Virus record (IMG/VR): IMGVR_UViG_3300027973_001624
Coordinates: 1-38,106 of that record
DNA: 38,106 nt
From: a virus
Direction: 5' to 3' (one strand)
Part shown: piece after piece, positions 7,472 through 12,894 of the stretch
How positions within the stretch are numbered: the stretch's first letter is position 1
Layout: each line of letters starts with the position of its first letter
Notes under the pieces: generated by a model
The model's database searches: none
What the model saw: only the letters and a program-made list of their open reading frames with translations
What the model was told of the DNA's origin: nothing
Made by a program: the position numbers and the translations under genes

Positions 7472-7558
7472 CGGTAGCGGTTAGATTTGAACTAACGGAG
7501 GTGTTACCCTCATTTGTTTTCAAGACAAACGCAATAAACCAGGCTCTGCCACGCTACC
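7472..7558 (-). tRNA. tRNA-Ser(UGA), block 1
   Basis: 87 nt class II tRNA. Acceptor GGTAGCG/CGCTACC, anticodon arm TTTGT-CTTGAAA-ACAAA (UGA), long variable arm, T-arm with GTTCAAAT and discriminator G. CCA is not encoded. A second tRNA-Ser(UGA) is at 23579-23663. Confidence 0.95.
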
Positions 7559-7569
7559 AGTAAAAGTCC

Positions 7570-7827
7570 TCAACGGACTTCAAAATCCAATCTCCTCACT
7601 TTACGTTGCCTCCTTGCTTCCTGAAAGGCAAGGTCTTCATTTGTAAGAATATTGGACTTAATTTTAACACGAGTAGAGTTTAGCATAACAACACTACTCA
7701 AGTCAACTGCCGTGATTTTATCTCCACGAATAGTTGCCATATTTGAACATCCACATGCAATTGTTCTTGTTGGATGCCCTTCTATTTCTCTGTTGCACGA
7801 TTTGCAACGAATGCGTAAGTTTTCCAT
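7570..7827 (-). CDS. CxxC zinc-ribbon-like small protein, block 1 paralogue
   Basis: 85 aa from the ATG at 7827; the frame runs to 7905, but that part lies inside the Dps-like gene. CKSCN at residues about 8-12 and CGCSN at about 25-29 could form a four-Cys zinc site. A conserved NMATI, an ITAVDLS segment, and a basic tail EARRQRKVRRLDFEVR follow. The protein at 23679-23930 shares the tail almost exactly (ESRRARKVRKLDFEVR) and the CxxC layout. Both are located between tRNA-Val and tRNA-Ser. A nucleic-acid-binding role is a guess from the basic tail. Confidence 0.78.
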   Translation of the reverse strand: MENLRIRCKSCNREIEGHPTRTIACGCSNMATIRGDKITAVDLSSVVMLNSTRVKIKSNILTNEDLAFQEARRQRKVRRLDFEVR

Positions 7828-7840
7828 TTTATTATCAAAT

Positions 7841-8431
7841 TTATTGTTGCTGTACGAATGGTTGTACTTGATATGAATCCACTGGTTGTTCTTCTGGAAC
7901 TTCAATTGGAGTTTGTTCGGAATCTTCTATTGAAAGTTTGGCAGTTTTTTCAATAAATGCTCTCAATTGCCAAACAAATTTTCCATGTGATTCCATGATA
8001 TCTTGAGCAATATTGGCAGTAGCATATTGCTTCTGTGCCTCTGCTTCTTCTGATAATACAGTCAATAGTTCAATTAATGTAATATTGTCACCAAGCAAAC
8101 GCTTGATCATTTCATCAGATTTTGTAATTGGTTTACCAGGGATAATTTGTTTTTGCCCCATTTCATCAAATTGGTACGTACTTGATCCTTCACCAACAGA
8201 TGCCACTTCAACCATTCTTGTAAGAGTTCCAATTGGACGAATATTCATATAGCGCATGTGTTCGCTGATACGATCAATCTCTTCAAACATTTCATTGTAT
8301 TGTTCACCGAAGAGAGTATGAAGTTGTTGAAAATCAGGGCCAACTACATTCCAATGAAAAACCCATGTCTTATGAAAAAGAACAAAAAGATTTGCCTGTA
8401 CATCACTAATGAGTTTATATAATTTTTCCAT
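7841..8431 (-). CDS. Dps/ferritin-like protein
   Basis: 196 aa from the ATG at 8431. That start is preferred over 8449 because the late promoter at 8451-8458 would start RNA downstream of 8449. KTWVFHWNVVGPDFQQLH has the Dps ferroxidase His region, and YNEMFEEIDRISEHMRYM has the Asp/Glu ferroxidase ligands in Dps spacing. A long C-terminal tail is acidic and Gln/Pro-rich (residues about 165-196), unlike the short tails of most Dps. Dps proteins oxidise and store iron with peroxide and coat DNA. In a phage this could protect DNA late in infection; the late promoter fits a late or virion-related role. Confidence 0.8.
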   Translation of the reverse strand: MEKLYKLISDVQANLFVLFHKTWVFHWNVVGPDFQQLHTLFGEQYNEMFEEIDRISEHMRYMNIRPIGTLTRMVEVASVGEGSSTYQFDEMGQKQIIPGKPITKSDEMIKRLLGDNITLIELLTVLSEEAEAQKQYATANIAQDIMESHGKFVWQLRAFIEKTAKLSIEDSEQTPIEVPEEQPVDSYQVQPFVQQQ

Positions 8432-8450
8432 TACACCAATACTTTTCAAG

Positions 8451-8458
8451 TATTTATA
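8451..8458 (-). promoter_or_regulatory. T4-type late promoter for the Dps-like gene
   Basis: TATAAATA on the minus strand, 20 nt before the ATG at 8431 and just downstream of the tRNA-Val 3' end. Confidence 0.8.
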
Positions 8459-8461
8459 AAG

Positions 8462-8533
8462 TGGGCGATACTGGATTTGAACCAGTGACCAATAGAATGT
8501 AGATCTACTGCGCTACCACTGCGCTAATCGCCC
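8462..8533 (-). tRNA. tRNA-Val(UAC), block 1
   Basis: 72 nt. Acceptor GGGCGAT/ATCGCCC, D-arm GCGC/GCGC, anticodon arm GTAGA-TCTACAT-TCTAT giving UAC, T-arm ACTGG-TTCAAAT-CCAGT, discriminator A. Position 33 is C instead of the near-universal U. A second tRNA-Val(UAC) at 24049-24120 has U33. Confidence 0.85.
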
Positions 8534-8541
8534 AAATCTAA

Positions 8542-8706
8542 TTAATTAGATTTTAGCATGTACTCCACAGTATTTGCAACGTCATTCATTGCCGTCCTCA
8601 AATCTGGTTGTTGTCCAGATTCCTGTTTGATGGTCGATTCTGAATCATCAGTCAATGTCCAACGCCATTGCTTCAAACACTTGCAATACCAAAGTTTAAT
8701 GTTCAT
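8542..8706 (-). CDS. Small protein, unknown function
   Basis: 54 aa from the ATG at 8706, inside the last codons of the 51-aa gene (11-nt overlap). The frame extends to 8778 but overlaps that gene fully. N-terminus MNIKLWYCKCLKQWRWTLTDD has CxC and several Trp; the C-terminus is acidic and helical. No family recognised. Confidence 0.65.
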   Translation of the reverse strand: MNIKLWYCKCLKQWRWTLTDDSESTIKQESGQQPDLRTAMNDVANTVEYMLKSN

Positions 8707-8851
8707 GCTTGTTTTTTTCCAATTTAACCCAATTAAGAAGAGCATTGACTTCTGCTCTCTTTGTTTCGGTGAAATCATTACCTTTACTGAAAAGGTAGAA
8801 ATCTAATGCTTCAATAGCAAGTTCTCGGTCTTGTTGTGAAATAAGTGACAT
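8696..8851 (-). CDS. Small protein, unknown function
   Basis: 51 aa from the ATG at 8851 (MSLISQQDRELAIEALDFYLF), preferred over 8878 because the latter lies in the terminator of the upstream gene. Mostly helical and charged, ending KNKHEH. No family recognised. Confidence 0.65.
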   Translation of the reverse strand: MSLISQQDRELAIEALDFYLFSKGNDFTETKRAEVNALLNWVKLEKNKHEH

Positions 8852-8859
8852 ATAGTTTA

Positions 8860-8893
8860 AAAATAAAATCCCCCTCAAGGATATCTTGGGGGG
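8860..8893 (-). terminator. Terminator after the porin-like gene
   Basis: Minus-strand CCCCC-CAAG / CTTG-A-GGGGG hairpin, followed by ATTTTATTTTT. It begins 18 nt after the stop of the porin-like gene. Confidence 0.75.
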
Positions 8894-8911
8894 AAATTAA
8901 TTACTTATGAA

Positions 8912-9796
8912 TCAGAACTTGAAACCAAGTCCGACAGTGCCGGTTACATTGTAACCTTGACCACTACCGTAGTTGTAGGTAGCCCTACCAGCCCTGACAG
9001 ATCCAAAGGTCTCAGCACCAGTGTTGCTGAAAGGAATCTTAGCGTCGGCAAAGAGAACAACGTTCTTTGCTACGGATACTTCCGCACCTGCAACACCGAT
9101 ACCAGCACCCTGATTGCCACCCACCTGACCACCAGCACCAACATAAATGTTAGCAGTAGATACTTTTGATCCATCAGCAAGAGTACGACGGGCAACGGGA
9201 ATATCAAGAGTAGCAAGTCCACCACCGAATACACCACCACTTACATAGTTGGGAGTAGAGGTGAGAGTCACATAAGGACGAGCAGACACGGCATACTGAT
9301 TACCAAGATCAAGTGCCTTTACACGACCTTGAAGAGTAATACCTGACTCATAAACACGAGCAGCATTGGCAGTAATACCAGGATAGTTAGCAGCATTACC
9401 AGCAAAGGCAATACCACCATAGTTACCAACACCGAGTTCACGACGTTGAGTTGCAGTCACAGCAGCAACTTCCAACTTGGTTACACGGTTGCTTACAGCA
9501 CCGATTTGTGCCCGAAGAGCAGCAGCCAACTTAGCATCTGCTTCTGTATAGAATGCAGTGATGTTATCAAGGCAATGATTTGTCAGAGCAAAAACTTCAT
9601 TGCGAGTTGCATCAGCACCAGGCTTAAGAGTGCCGTTAGGATAACCAGCAAGACATCCATATCGTGAGTTAAGATTTTGAATTGCCTGATATGCCCAGTC
9701 GGTAGGTTGCAAATCCGAATAGGTAGCAGGAGCAGCAAGTACTGGTGCAGAAGTTGCGATAACAGCAACACCAGCAAGGATTGAACGAGTAATCAT
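8912..9796 (-). CDS. SLH-domain porin-like outer-membrane protein with signal peptide
   Basis: 294 aa from the ATG at 9796; the frame upstream runs into tRNA-Gly. Residues 1-22 are a Sec signal peptide (basic MITR, hydrophobic core, cleavage near VLAAPA). Residues about 25-75 match the SLH domain of cyanobacterial porins (YSDLQPTDWAYQAIQNL, then GCLAGYPNGTLKP). A short coiled coil follows (AALRAQIGAVSNRVTKLE), then a Gly/Ser/Val-rich region with alternating strands. The protein ends VTGTVGLGFKF, with the terminal Phe typical of outer-membrane beta-barrels. It resembles SomA/SomB-type porins in layout but is much shorter (they have about 500 aa). It may insert in or mimic the host outer membrane. 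Confidence 0.75.
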   Translation of the reverse strand: MITRSILAGVAVIATSAPVLAAPATYSDLQPTDWAYQAIQNLNSRYGCLAGYPNGTLKPGADATRNEVFALTNHCLDNITAFYTEADAKLAAALRAQIGAVSNRVTKLEVAAVTATQRRELGVGNYGGIAFAGNAANYPGITANAARVYESGITLQGRVKALDLGNQYAVSARPYVTLTSTPNYVSGGVFGGGLATLDIPVARRTLADGSKVSTANIYVGAGGQVGGNQGAGIGVAGAEVSVAKNVVLFADAKIPFSNTGAETFGSVRAGRATYNYGSGQGYNVTGTVGLGFKF

Positions 9797-9856
9797 AAGA
9801 TTGTTTAGAAATTTACAAATACGAAGTTTATTTAGATTCCCCAAAAGTTTGGGGCA

Positions 9857-9928
9857 AGCGGCTGACTGGATTCGAACCAGCGACATCTAACTTGGAAGGA
9901 TAGCGTTCTACCACTGAACTACAACCGC
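9857..9928 (-). tRNA. tRNA-Gly(UCC), block 1
   Basis: 72 nt. Acceptor GCGGTTG/CAGCCGC (one G-U pair), anticodon arm CTATC-CTTCCAA-GTTAG (UCC), T-arm CTGG-TTCGAAT-CCAG, discriminator U. CCA not encoded. Second copy at 24319-24390. Confidence 0.95.
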
Positions 9929-10003
9929 ATATAGGCAGGTGAGGGTTCGCCGCCCATTCGATGGGGTGCCCATTCTCCTTTTACTTTTCTTACCTAATGT
10001 TTG

Positions 10004-10074
10004 TGAGAGTGGAAGGTTTCGCATCCTTCTACTGTATCCCTTATCGGGTTGCCTTACTTTTGGCATCACTCTCA
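10004..10074 (-). ncRNA. tRNA-like four-way-junction RNA of unknown identity
   Basis: On the minus strand an outer stem TGAGAGTG/CACTCTCA closes three hairpins: TGCC/GGCA with an eight-nt loop, CCC/GGG with GATAA, and GAAGG/CCTTC with ATGCGAAA. The plan is that of a tRNA (about 70 nt), but no valid anticodon loop or T-loop is present. It starts about 17 nt downstream of its own sigma70 promoter (10096-10124). After it comes a hairpin-rich stretch (9940-9975, CCCAT/ATGGG) and then tRNA-Gly. It may be a decayed tRNA, a processing guide or a small RNA. Confidence 0.45.
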
Positions 10075-10095
10075 GCACTTCCTTCACACCTTTGA

Positions 10096-10124
10096 AGTAT
10101 AAGACGTAACGAGTATTATGTCAA
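10096..10124 (-). promoter_or_regulatory. Sigma70-type promoter before the tRNA-like RNA and tRNA-Gly
   Basis: TTGACA, a 17-nt spacer and TATACT. Its first T is also the discriminator base of tRNA-Thr, so promoter and tRNA overlap by one base. Confidence 0.78.
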
Positions 10125-10194
10125 GCCCCATGACGGAATTGAACCATCCTCTGCAGTTTACAAAACTGCTGCATCACCACAATGCTTATAGGGC
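10124..10194 (-). tRNA. tRNA-Thr(UGU)
   Basis: 71 nt. Acceptor GCCCTAT/ATGGGGC, anticodon arm GCAGT-TTTGTAA-ACTGC (UGU), T-arm GATGG-TTCAATT-CCGTC, discriminator U. No copy in block 2. Confidence 0.93.
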
Positions 10195-10197
10195 AGA

Positions 10198-10270
10198 CTC
10201 CCCGAGTTGGGTACGATCCAACAACTTTCGTGTTAACAGCACGACACTCTACCAATTGAGTTATCGGGGA
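10198..10270 (-). tRNA. tRNA-Asn(GUU), block 1
   Basis: 73 nt. Acceptor TCCCCGA/TCGGGGA, anticodon arm TCGTG-CTGTTAA-CACGA (GUU), T-stem GTTGG/CCAAC with T-loop ATCGTAC (A instead of T54), discriminator G. Three nt from tRNA-Thr. Second copy at 24123-24195. Confidence 0.9.
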
Positions 10271-10316
10271 ATGGAGGAGCGTCTATCTATGCTATGTGCA
10301 TAACGACTACTCCAAG

Positions 10317-10390
10317 CGTCTTGGGAGGGACTCGAACCCCCGACCAACTCATTAGAAGTGAGATGCTCTATCCATCTGAGCTACCAAGAC
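10317..10390 (-). tRNA. tRNA-Arg(UCU), block 1
   Basis: 74 nt. Acceptor GTCTTGG/CCAAGAC, anticodon arm TCTCA-CTTCTAA-TGAGT (UCU), T-arm with GGTTCGAGTCC, discriminator G. Almost identical to the copy at 24429-24502; the visible differences are a compensated acceptor pair. Confidence 0.95.
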
Positions 10391-10398
10391 ATAAGACA

Positions 10399-10427
10399 AT
10401 CATACCAGTTATGGATTTGATTGTCAA
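10399..10427 (-). promoter_or_regulatory. Sigma70-type promoter before tRNA-Arg
   Basis: TTGACA, a 17-nt spacer and TATGAT; the -35 box begins one base after the tRNA-Lys 3' end. Confidence 0.78.
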
Positions 10428-10428
10428 G

Positions 10429-10503
10429 TGGGACATCTGGGATTTGAACCCAGGACTAACCGATTAAAAGTCGGATACTCTGACCAGGCTGAGTTAATGT
10501 CCC
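10429..10503 (-). tRNA. tRNA-Lys(UUU)
   Basis: 75 nt. Acceptor GGGACAT/ATGTCCC, anticodon arm CCGA-CTTTTAA-TCGG (UUU), T-arm CTGGG-TTCAAAT-CCCAG, discriminator A. It begins one base after the HNH gene stop codon. Confidence 0.95.
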
Positions 10504-10504
10504 A

Positions 10505-10921
10505 TTAAATGAGTCCAAAATACTTTAACCTTTTTCTATTACCATTTCCCTTATTGAGTGCTTTGTAATTAGAAGTTAATGAATGGCAGTTGGGGCAAAG
10601 TAATCGTAGATTTTCTTCATTATTGTTGGAGCAATCCCCATCAATATGATCTACCTCCAAAGGAGGTTTGCCAGTAGATTCATTTACTTTATTCCACCCA
10701 CAAGAAGAGCACTGATGATTATATTTGTCAAAGATATAATTTCGTATTGCCGACTTCAAGCGATAACCTGTCTTAACACCAGTAATAGAATTATTCTTCC
10801 ATTCTTTAACAACTTTGTTTTTTTGGTATTCTTGCTGACATTTGTTGGAGCAATACTTACCAGTTTGTTGAGAAGATTTATAAGAAAATTCTTCACCACA
10901 AGTTAAACAATTAGACTTCAT
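10505..10921 (-). CDS. HNH endonuclease with N-terminal zinc finger
   Basis: 138 aa. Residues about 5-28 hold two CxxC-type pairs (CLTCGEEF and CSNKCQQEY), a small zinc ribbon. The nuclease core is CSSCGWNK, LEVDHIDGD (DH pair) and LRLLCPNCHSLTSNYK, a classic HNH with a second zinc knuckle. It ends one base before tRNA-Lys, a typical homing-endonuclease location at a tRNA. Its start is covered by a 9-bp hairpin with a late promoter in the loop (10926-10960), the same design as the other HNH gene. The two HNH proteins are only distantly related to each other. Confidence 0.88.
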   Translation of the reverse strand: MKSNCLTCGEEFSYKSSQQTGKYCSNKCQQEYQKNKVVKEWKNNSITGVKTGYRLKSAIRNYIFDKYNHQCSSCGWNKVNESTGKPPLEVDHIDGDCSNNNEENLRLLCPNCHSLTSNYKALNKGNGNRKRLKYFGLI

Positions 10922-10925
10922 AGTA

Positions 10926-10960
10926 GTTAGAGTAGTTGTAGTTATTTATAATACTCTAAC
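10926..10960 (-). promoter_or_regulatory. Start-covering hairpin with embedded late promoter before the second HNH gene
   Basis: Perfect 9-bp stem GTTAGAGTA/TACTCTAAC whose 3' arm ends four bases before the ATG. The late promoter TATAAATA (10943-10950) is in the 17-nt loop, so late RNA would start past the 5' arm and remain open. Confidence 0.72.
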
Positions 10961-10963
10961 ACT

Positions 10964-11362
10964 TCACTCCTTAGGGCAGTCGTCAACCCAAGGAGCACAA
11001 AGACGCATTTCACCACCAAGTAGTTCCTGTGCTTTGCTACCGTCTGGTGGTCTCTCAACCAACTTCGGTCCCCTTATCATAGCACTCCCATCGTCCCCCG
11101 TCAAGCGTTCATAATCTCTGATTGCTCTGTCCACATCCCGATGCACTCTACGATCCAAGAGCACCGGATCATTGATAATATAGTCGTTCAAAGGTTTTCC
11201 AGGTATTTTTCTTTGAATTTGATCCACTATATCATAAATTCTTTCTTCCGGAATATGAGTACATTGAGATACTCCGGTCACCAAAGAAGTAAACATTACT
11301 CCAATGATTGCATATCTAAAAATAGTCTTTGGTTTCTTTCCAAATTGAAAATTAAATTCCAT
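10964..11362 (-). CDS. Single-pass membrane-anchored protein, unknown function
   Basis: 132 aa from the ATG at 11362; in-frame ATGs at 11386 and 11395 lie inside the upstream terminator and gene end. Residues about 15-35 (FRYAIIGVMFTSLVTGV) form a hydrophobic anchor followed by Cys. The rest is hydrophilic and probably periplasmic, with a CAPWVDDC pair near the C-terminus that could form a disulfide. It lies next to the lysozyme-like and Hc1-like genes. A spanin- or envelope-type role is possible but not supported by a motif. Confidence 0.65.
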   Translation of the reverse strand: MEFNFQFGKKPKTIFRYAIIGVMFTSLVTGVSQCTHIPEERIYDIVDQIQRKIPGKPLNDYIINDPVLLDRRVHRDVDRAIRDYERLTGDDGSAMIRGPKLVERPPDGSKAQELLGGEMRLCAPWVDDCPKE

Positions 11363-11384
11363 AAAGGGGAGTGTTATTCTCCCC
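11363..11384 (-). terminator. Terminator after the Hc1-like gene
   Basis: Minus-strand GGGGAG/CTCCCC hairpin with loop AATAACA, then TTT, running directly into the next ATG. Confidence 0.65.
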
Positions 11385-11391
11385 ATATATA

Positions 11392-11586
11392 TCAACCTGC
11401 TGCTGCTTCTTTACGAGCAGTCTTTTCAGCGGTGATCTCGTTACGACGTTCTTTTACAAGTTTAGCAATTTCTTGAAGTGCTTTACGAGAACGTGTTCCT
11501 GCAGCATTATTTCCTGCAACAAACTTTTCGTCCTCAATTTTCCATGCTTCTACGGCATTTAGAAGTTGTTGTACTGTTTCTGACAT
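11392..11586 (-). CDS. Histone H1-like Hc1 family protein
   Basis: 64 aa. EKFVAGNNAAGTRSRKALQE matches the bacterial/chlamydial Hc1 core (EKFxxGNKAAGTRARKALQE), followed by a Lys/Arg-rich helix and an Ala-rich tail. Hc1 proteins bind and compact DNA. The N-terminus is acidic, as in other Hc1 members. It has terminators on both sides, so it is probably transcribed singly or with the next gene. In a phage it could act on host or phage chromatin. I am fairly confident of the family, not of the role. Confidence 0.8.
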   Translation of the reverse strand: MSETVQQLLNAVEAWKIEDEKFVAGNNAAGTRSRKALQEIAKLVKERRNEITAEKTARKEAAAG

Positions 11587-11626
11587 GATTTTCCTTTAAT
11601 ATAATAAGGTATGTGTTTATATATGC

Positions 11627-11650
11627 AAAAGGGGAGGTAATAAACCTCCC
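11627..11650 (-). terminator. Terminator after the tail-lysozyme-like gene
   Basis: Minus-strand GGGAGGT/ACCTCCC hairpin with TTATT loop, then CTTTT. Confidence 0.8.
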
Positions 11651-11656
11651 AGAACT

Positions 11657-12316
11657 CTAACCTCCCTGAACCATTCTATTCGCATAACGATAGGCAAAAT
11701 CGGTTCGAGCACCGTGAATGCCCCAACCAATCCAACGATATGCAAGGTTCATATATCCATCAATACTCCTACCGGGAGTTTTCATTTGAATTTCAATCTG
11801 TTTCCATTGTGGTTCAGTCATCATAAATTGAAGTTGCCCCTCAATTGAAGATGGACTTGTTCCAATACTACGGGCAACTCTTCCGAGACCATAGTATCTG
11901 TCACTGGAAGTCCATTGAATTAATCCATAACCAGCACCACAAGATTCATAATCAGTTCTTGCTCCACCCTCGCAAATATTAGGAATAAAGTTTGATTCCT
12001 GTTTGATATTTCCAAGAATAGTAGCAAGTGCGTTCTTATCCTTGATTCCCTTCTTTTGAAGATAATCTAAAGTATAAGATTCTTGTTGATTACACCCTTT
12101 ACATTTCCAAATCTTTTCCTTTTTTTCGACCTCTGTTTGAGCAGTATTCAATTGTTTAGATTTGGTCTCGGATTGCTTCTTATAATCTTGAATAGTCAGT
12201 TCTAGAGTATCTGTTGATATTTCAGGAACTGATGGAGCATAGACTGGAAGAAGCAAAGGTGAACTGAAGGCAGATGCCACAGTAAATGAAAGAGATGTAA
12301 CTGTTTGTAATAGCAT
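11657..12316 (-). CDS. Exported phage-tail-lysozyme-type peptidoglycan hydrolase
   Basis: 219 aa. The first about 28 residues form a signal peptide (SLSFTVASAFSSPLLLPVYA). A coiled linker (about 38-75) and a CKGCNQQE pair follow. From about residue 88, LATILGNIKQESNF, GAGYGLIQWTSSDRY and YRWIGWGIHGARTDFAYRYA match the phage tail lysozyme fold (Phage_lysozyme2), with Glu in KQESNF the likely catalytic acid. The signal peptide suggests export to the periplasm rather than tail assembly. Its 5' leader is a conserved RNA shared with the RlpA-like gene. Terminator directly after the stop. Confidence 0.8.
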   Translation of the reverse strand: MLLQTVTSLSFTVASAFSSPLLLPVYAPSVPEISTDTLELTIQDYKKQSETKSKQLNTAQTEVEKKEKIWKCKGCNQQESYTLDYLQKKGIKDKNALATILGNIKQESNFIPNICEGGARTDYESCGAGYGLIQWTSSDRYYGLGRVARSIGTSPSSIEGQLQFMMTEPQWKQIEIQMKTPGRSIDGYMNLAYRWIGWGIHGARTDFAYRYANRMVQGG

Positions 12317-12437
12317 TAAGTTTAATAGAATTCAGCATCCGTATAGGTAAAGGAGAAATTCCCATCCTCTCGGGGGGCATTACCCACGGCTCTAAGTCGC
12401 ACTCAAAATCTCATAATATTATCCCTAATGTTAGGGA
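12317..12437 (-). ncRNA. Conserved structured 5' leader, copy 1 (hydrolase leader RNA)
   Basis: From the predicted start near 12437 to the ATG. A 5' hairpin (ATCCCTA/TAGGGAT, 12421-12438) comes first. Then follow AGAGCCGTGG, TGCCCCCCGAGAGG, CTATACGGATG and GAATTCTA, all shared with the leader at 24931-25058. CCGT pairs with ACGG in both copies. The next helix is GGTAA/TTACC here and GAAGG/CCTTC in the other copy, a clear compensatory change. Probably a riboswitch-like regulator of the exported hydrolases. No family was recognised. Confidence 0.65.
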
Positions 12438-12443
12438 TTTCTC

Positions 12444-12472
12444 ATAATAAGTTATTATTTAGTTTTTGTCAA
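12444..12472 (-). promoter_or_regulatory. Sigma70-type promoter for the hydrolase leader
   Basis: TTGACA, a 17-nt spacer and TATTAT on the minus strand; places the start near 12437. It lies seven bases from a plus-strand late promoter (12479-12486). Confidence 0.82.
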
Positions 12473-12478
12473 GTAAAT

Positions 12479-12486
12479 CATAAATA
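12479..12486 (+). promoter_or_regulatory. Late promoter for the only plus-strand gene
   Basis: CATAAATA on the plus strand, 22 nt before the ATG at 12509. Confidence 0.65.
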
Positions 12487-12508
12487 CTTCAACAACACAT
12501 TTCAACTC

Positions 12509-12697
12509 ATGCCAAGGGAATGGAACACTCCTGACAGAGAGTGTTGGAATGCACCAATTCATAGGATATTGAAGGCAATAGATAATCATACAGACATTTA
12601 TATAAAAACCGGAGATACTTGGCATGAAGAACAAGCCGAATATCTCCGCCAATATGTTTATAGATTAAAAAACTGGATACGCAGTCAGGAAAATTAA
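12509..12697 (+). CDS. Small conserved cyanophage-type protein on the plus strand, unknown function
   Basis: 62 aa from the ATG at 12509 (MPREWNTPDRECWNAP); the open frame begins at 12428, but that part holds a palindrome and promoters. Trp-rich and charged, ending [10 protein letters not shown] recall 'MPREWNTP' proteins in cyanophage genomes, without a known function. It is the only gene on this strand, has its own late promoter and converges with the 66-aa gene, with a 4-nt overlap at the stops. Confidence 0.75.
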   Translation: MPREWNTPDRECWNAPIHRILKAIDNHTDIYIKTGDTWHEEQAEYLRQYVYRLKNWIRSQEN

Positions 12698-12894
12698 ATC
12701 ACATCACCAAATCTTTTCATTGTGTAATTTTTTTGAATTTTTACTTGAGCATTATTAAAAGTCCAACATTCTCCAGTATCATCTAAAAATACAACCCATT
12801 CCAGATCGTGCTCTTGCGATCTATCAATTAGAAAAAAAGCCCATCCATTACCCTTTGAGGTAATTAAAGGAATTGGTGGATTTAATTGTATCAT
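12694..12894 (-). CDS. Small protein, unknown function
   Basis: 66 aa, Trp-rich with alternating strands ([22 protein letters not shown]). No family recognised. Its ATG overlaps the stop of the GH19 gene by four bases (ATGA), so it is coupled to the lysis group. Confidence 0.72.
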   Translation of the reverse strand: MIQLNPPIPLITSKGNGWAFFLIDRSQEHDLEWVVFLDDTGECWTFNNAQVKIQKNYTMKRFGDVI

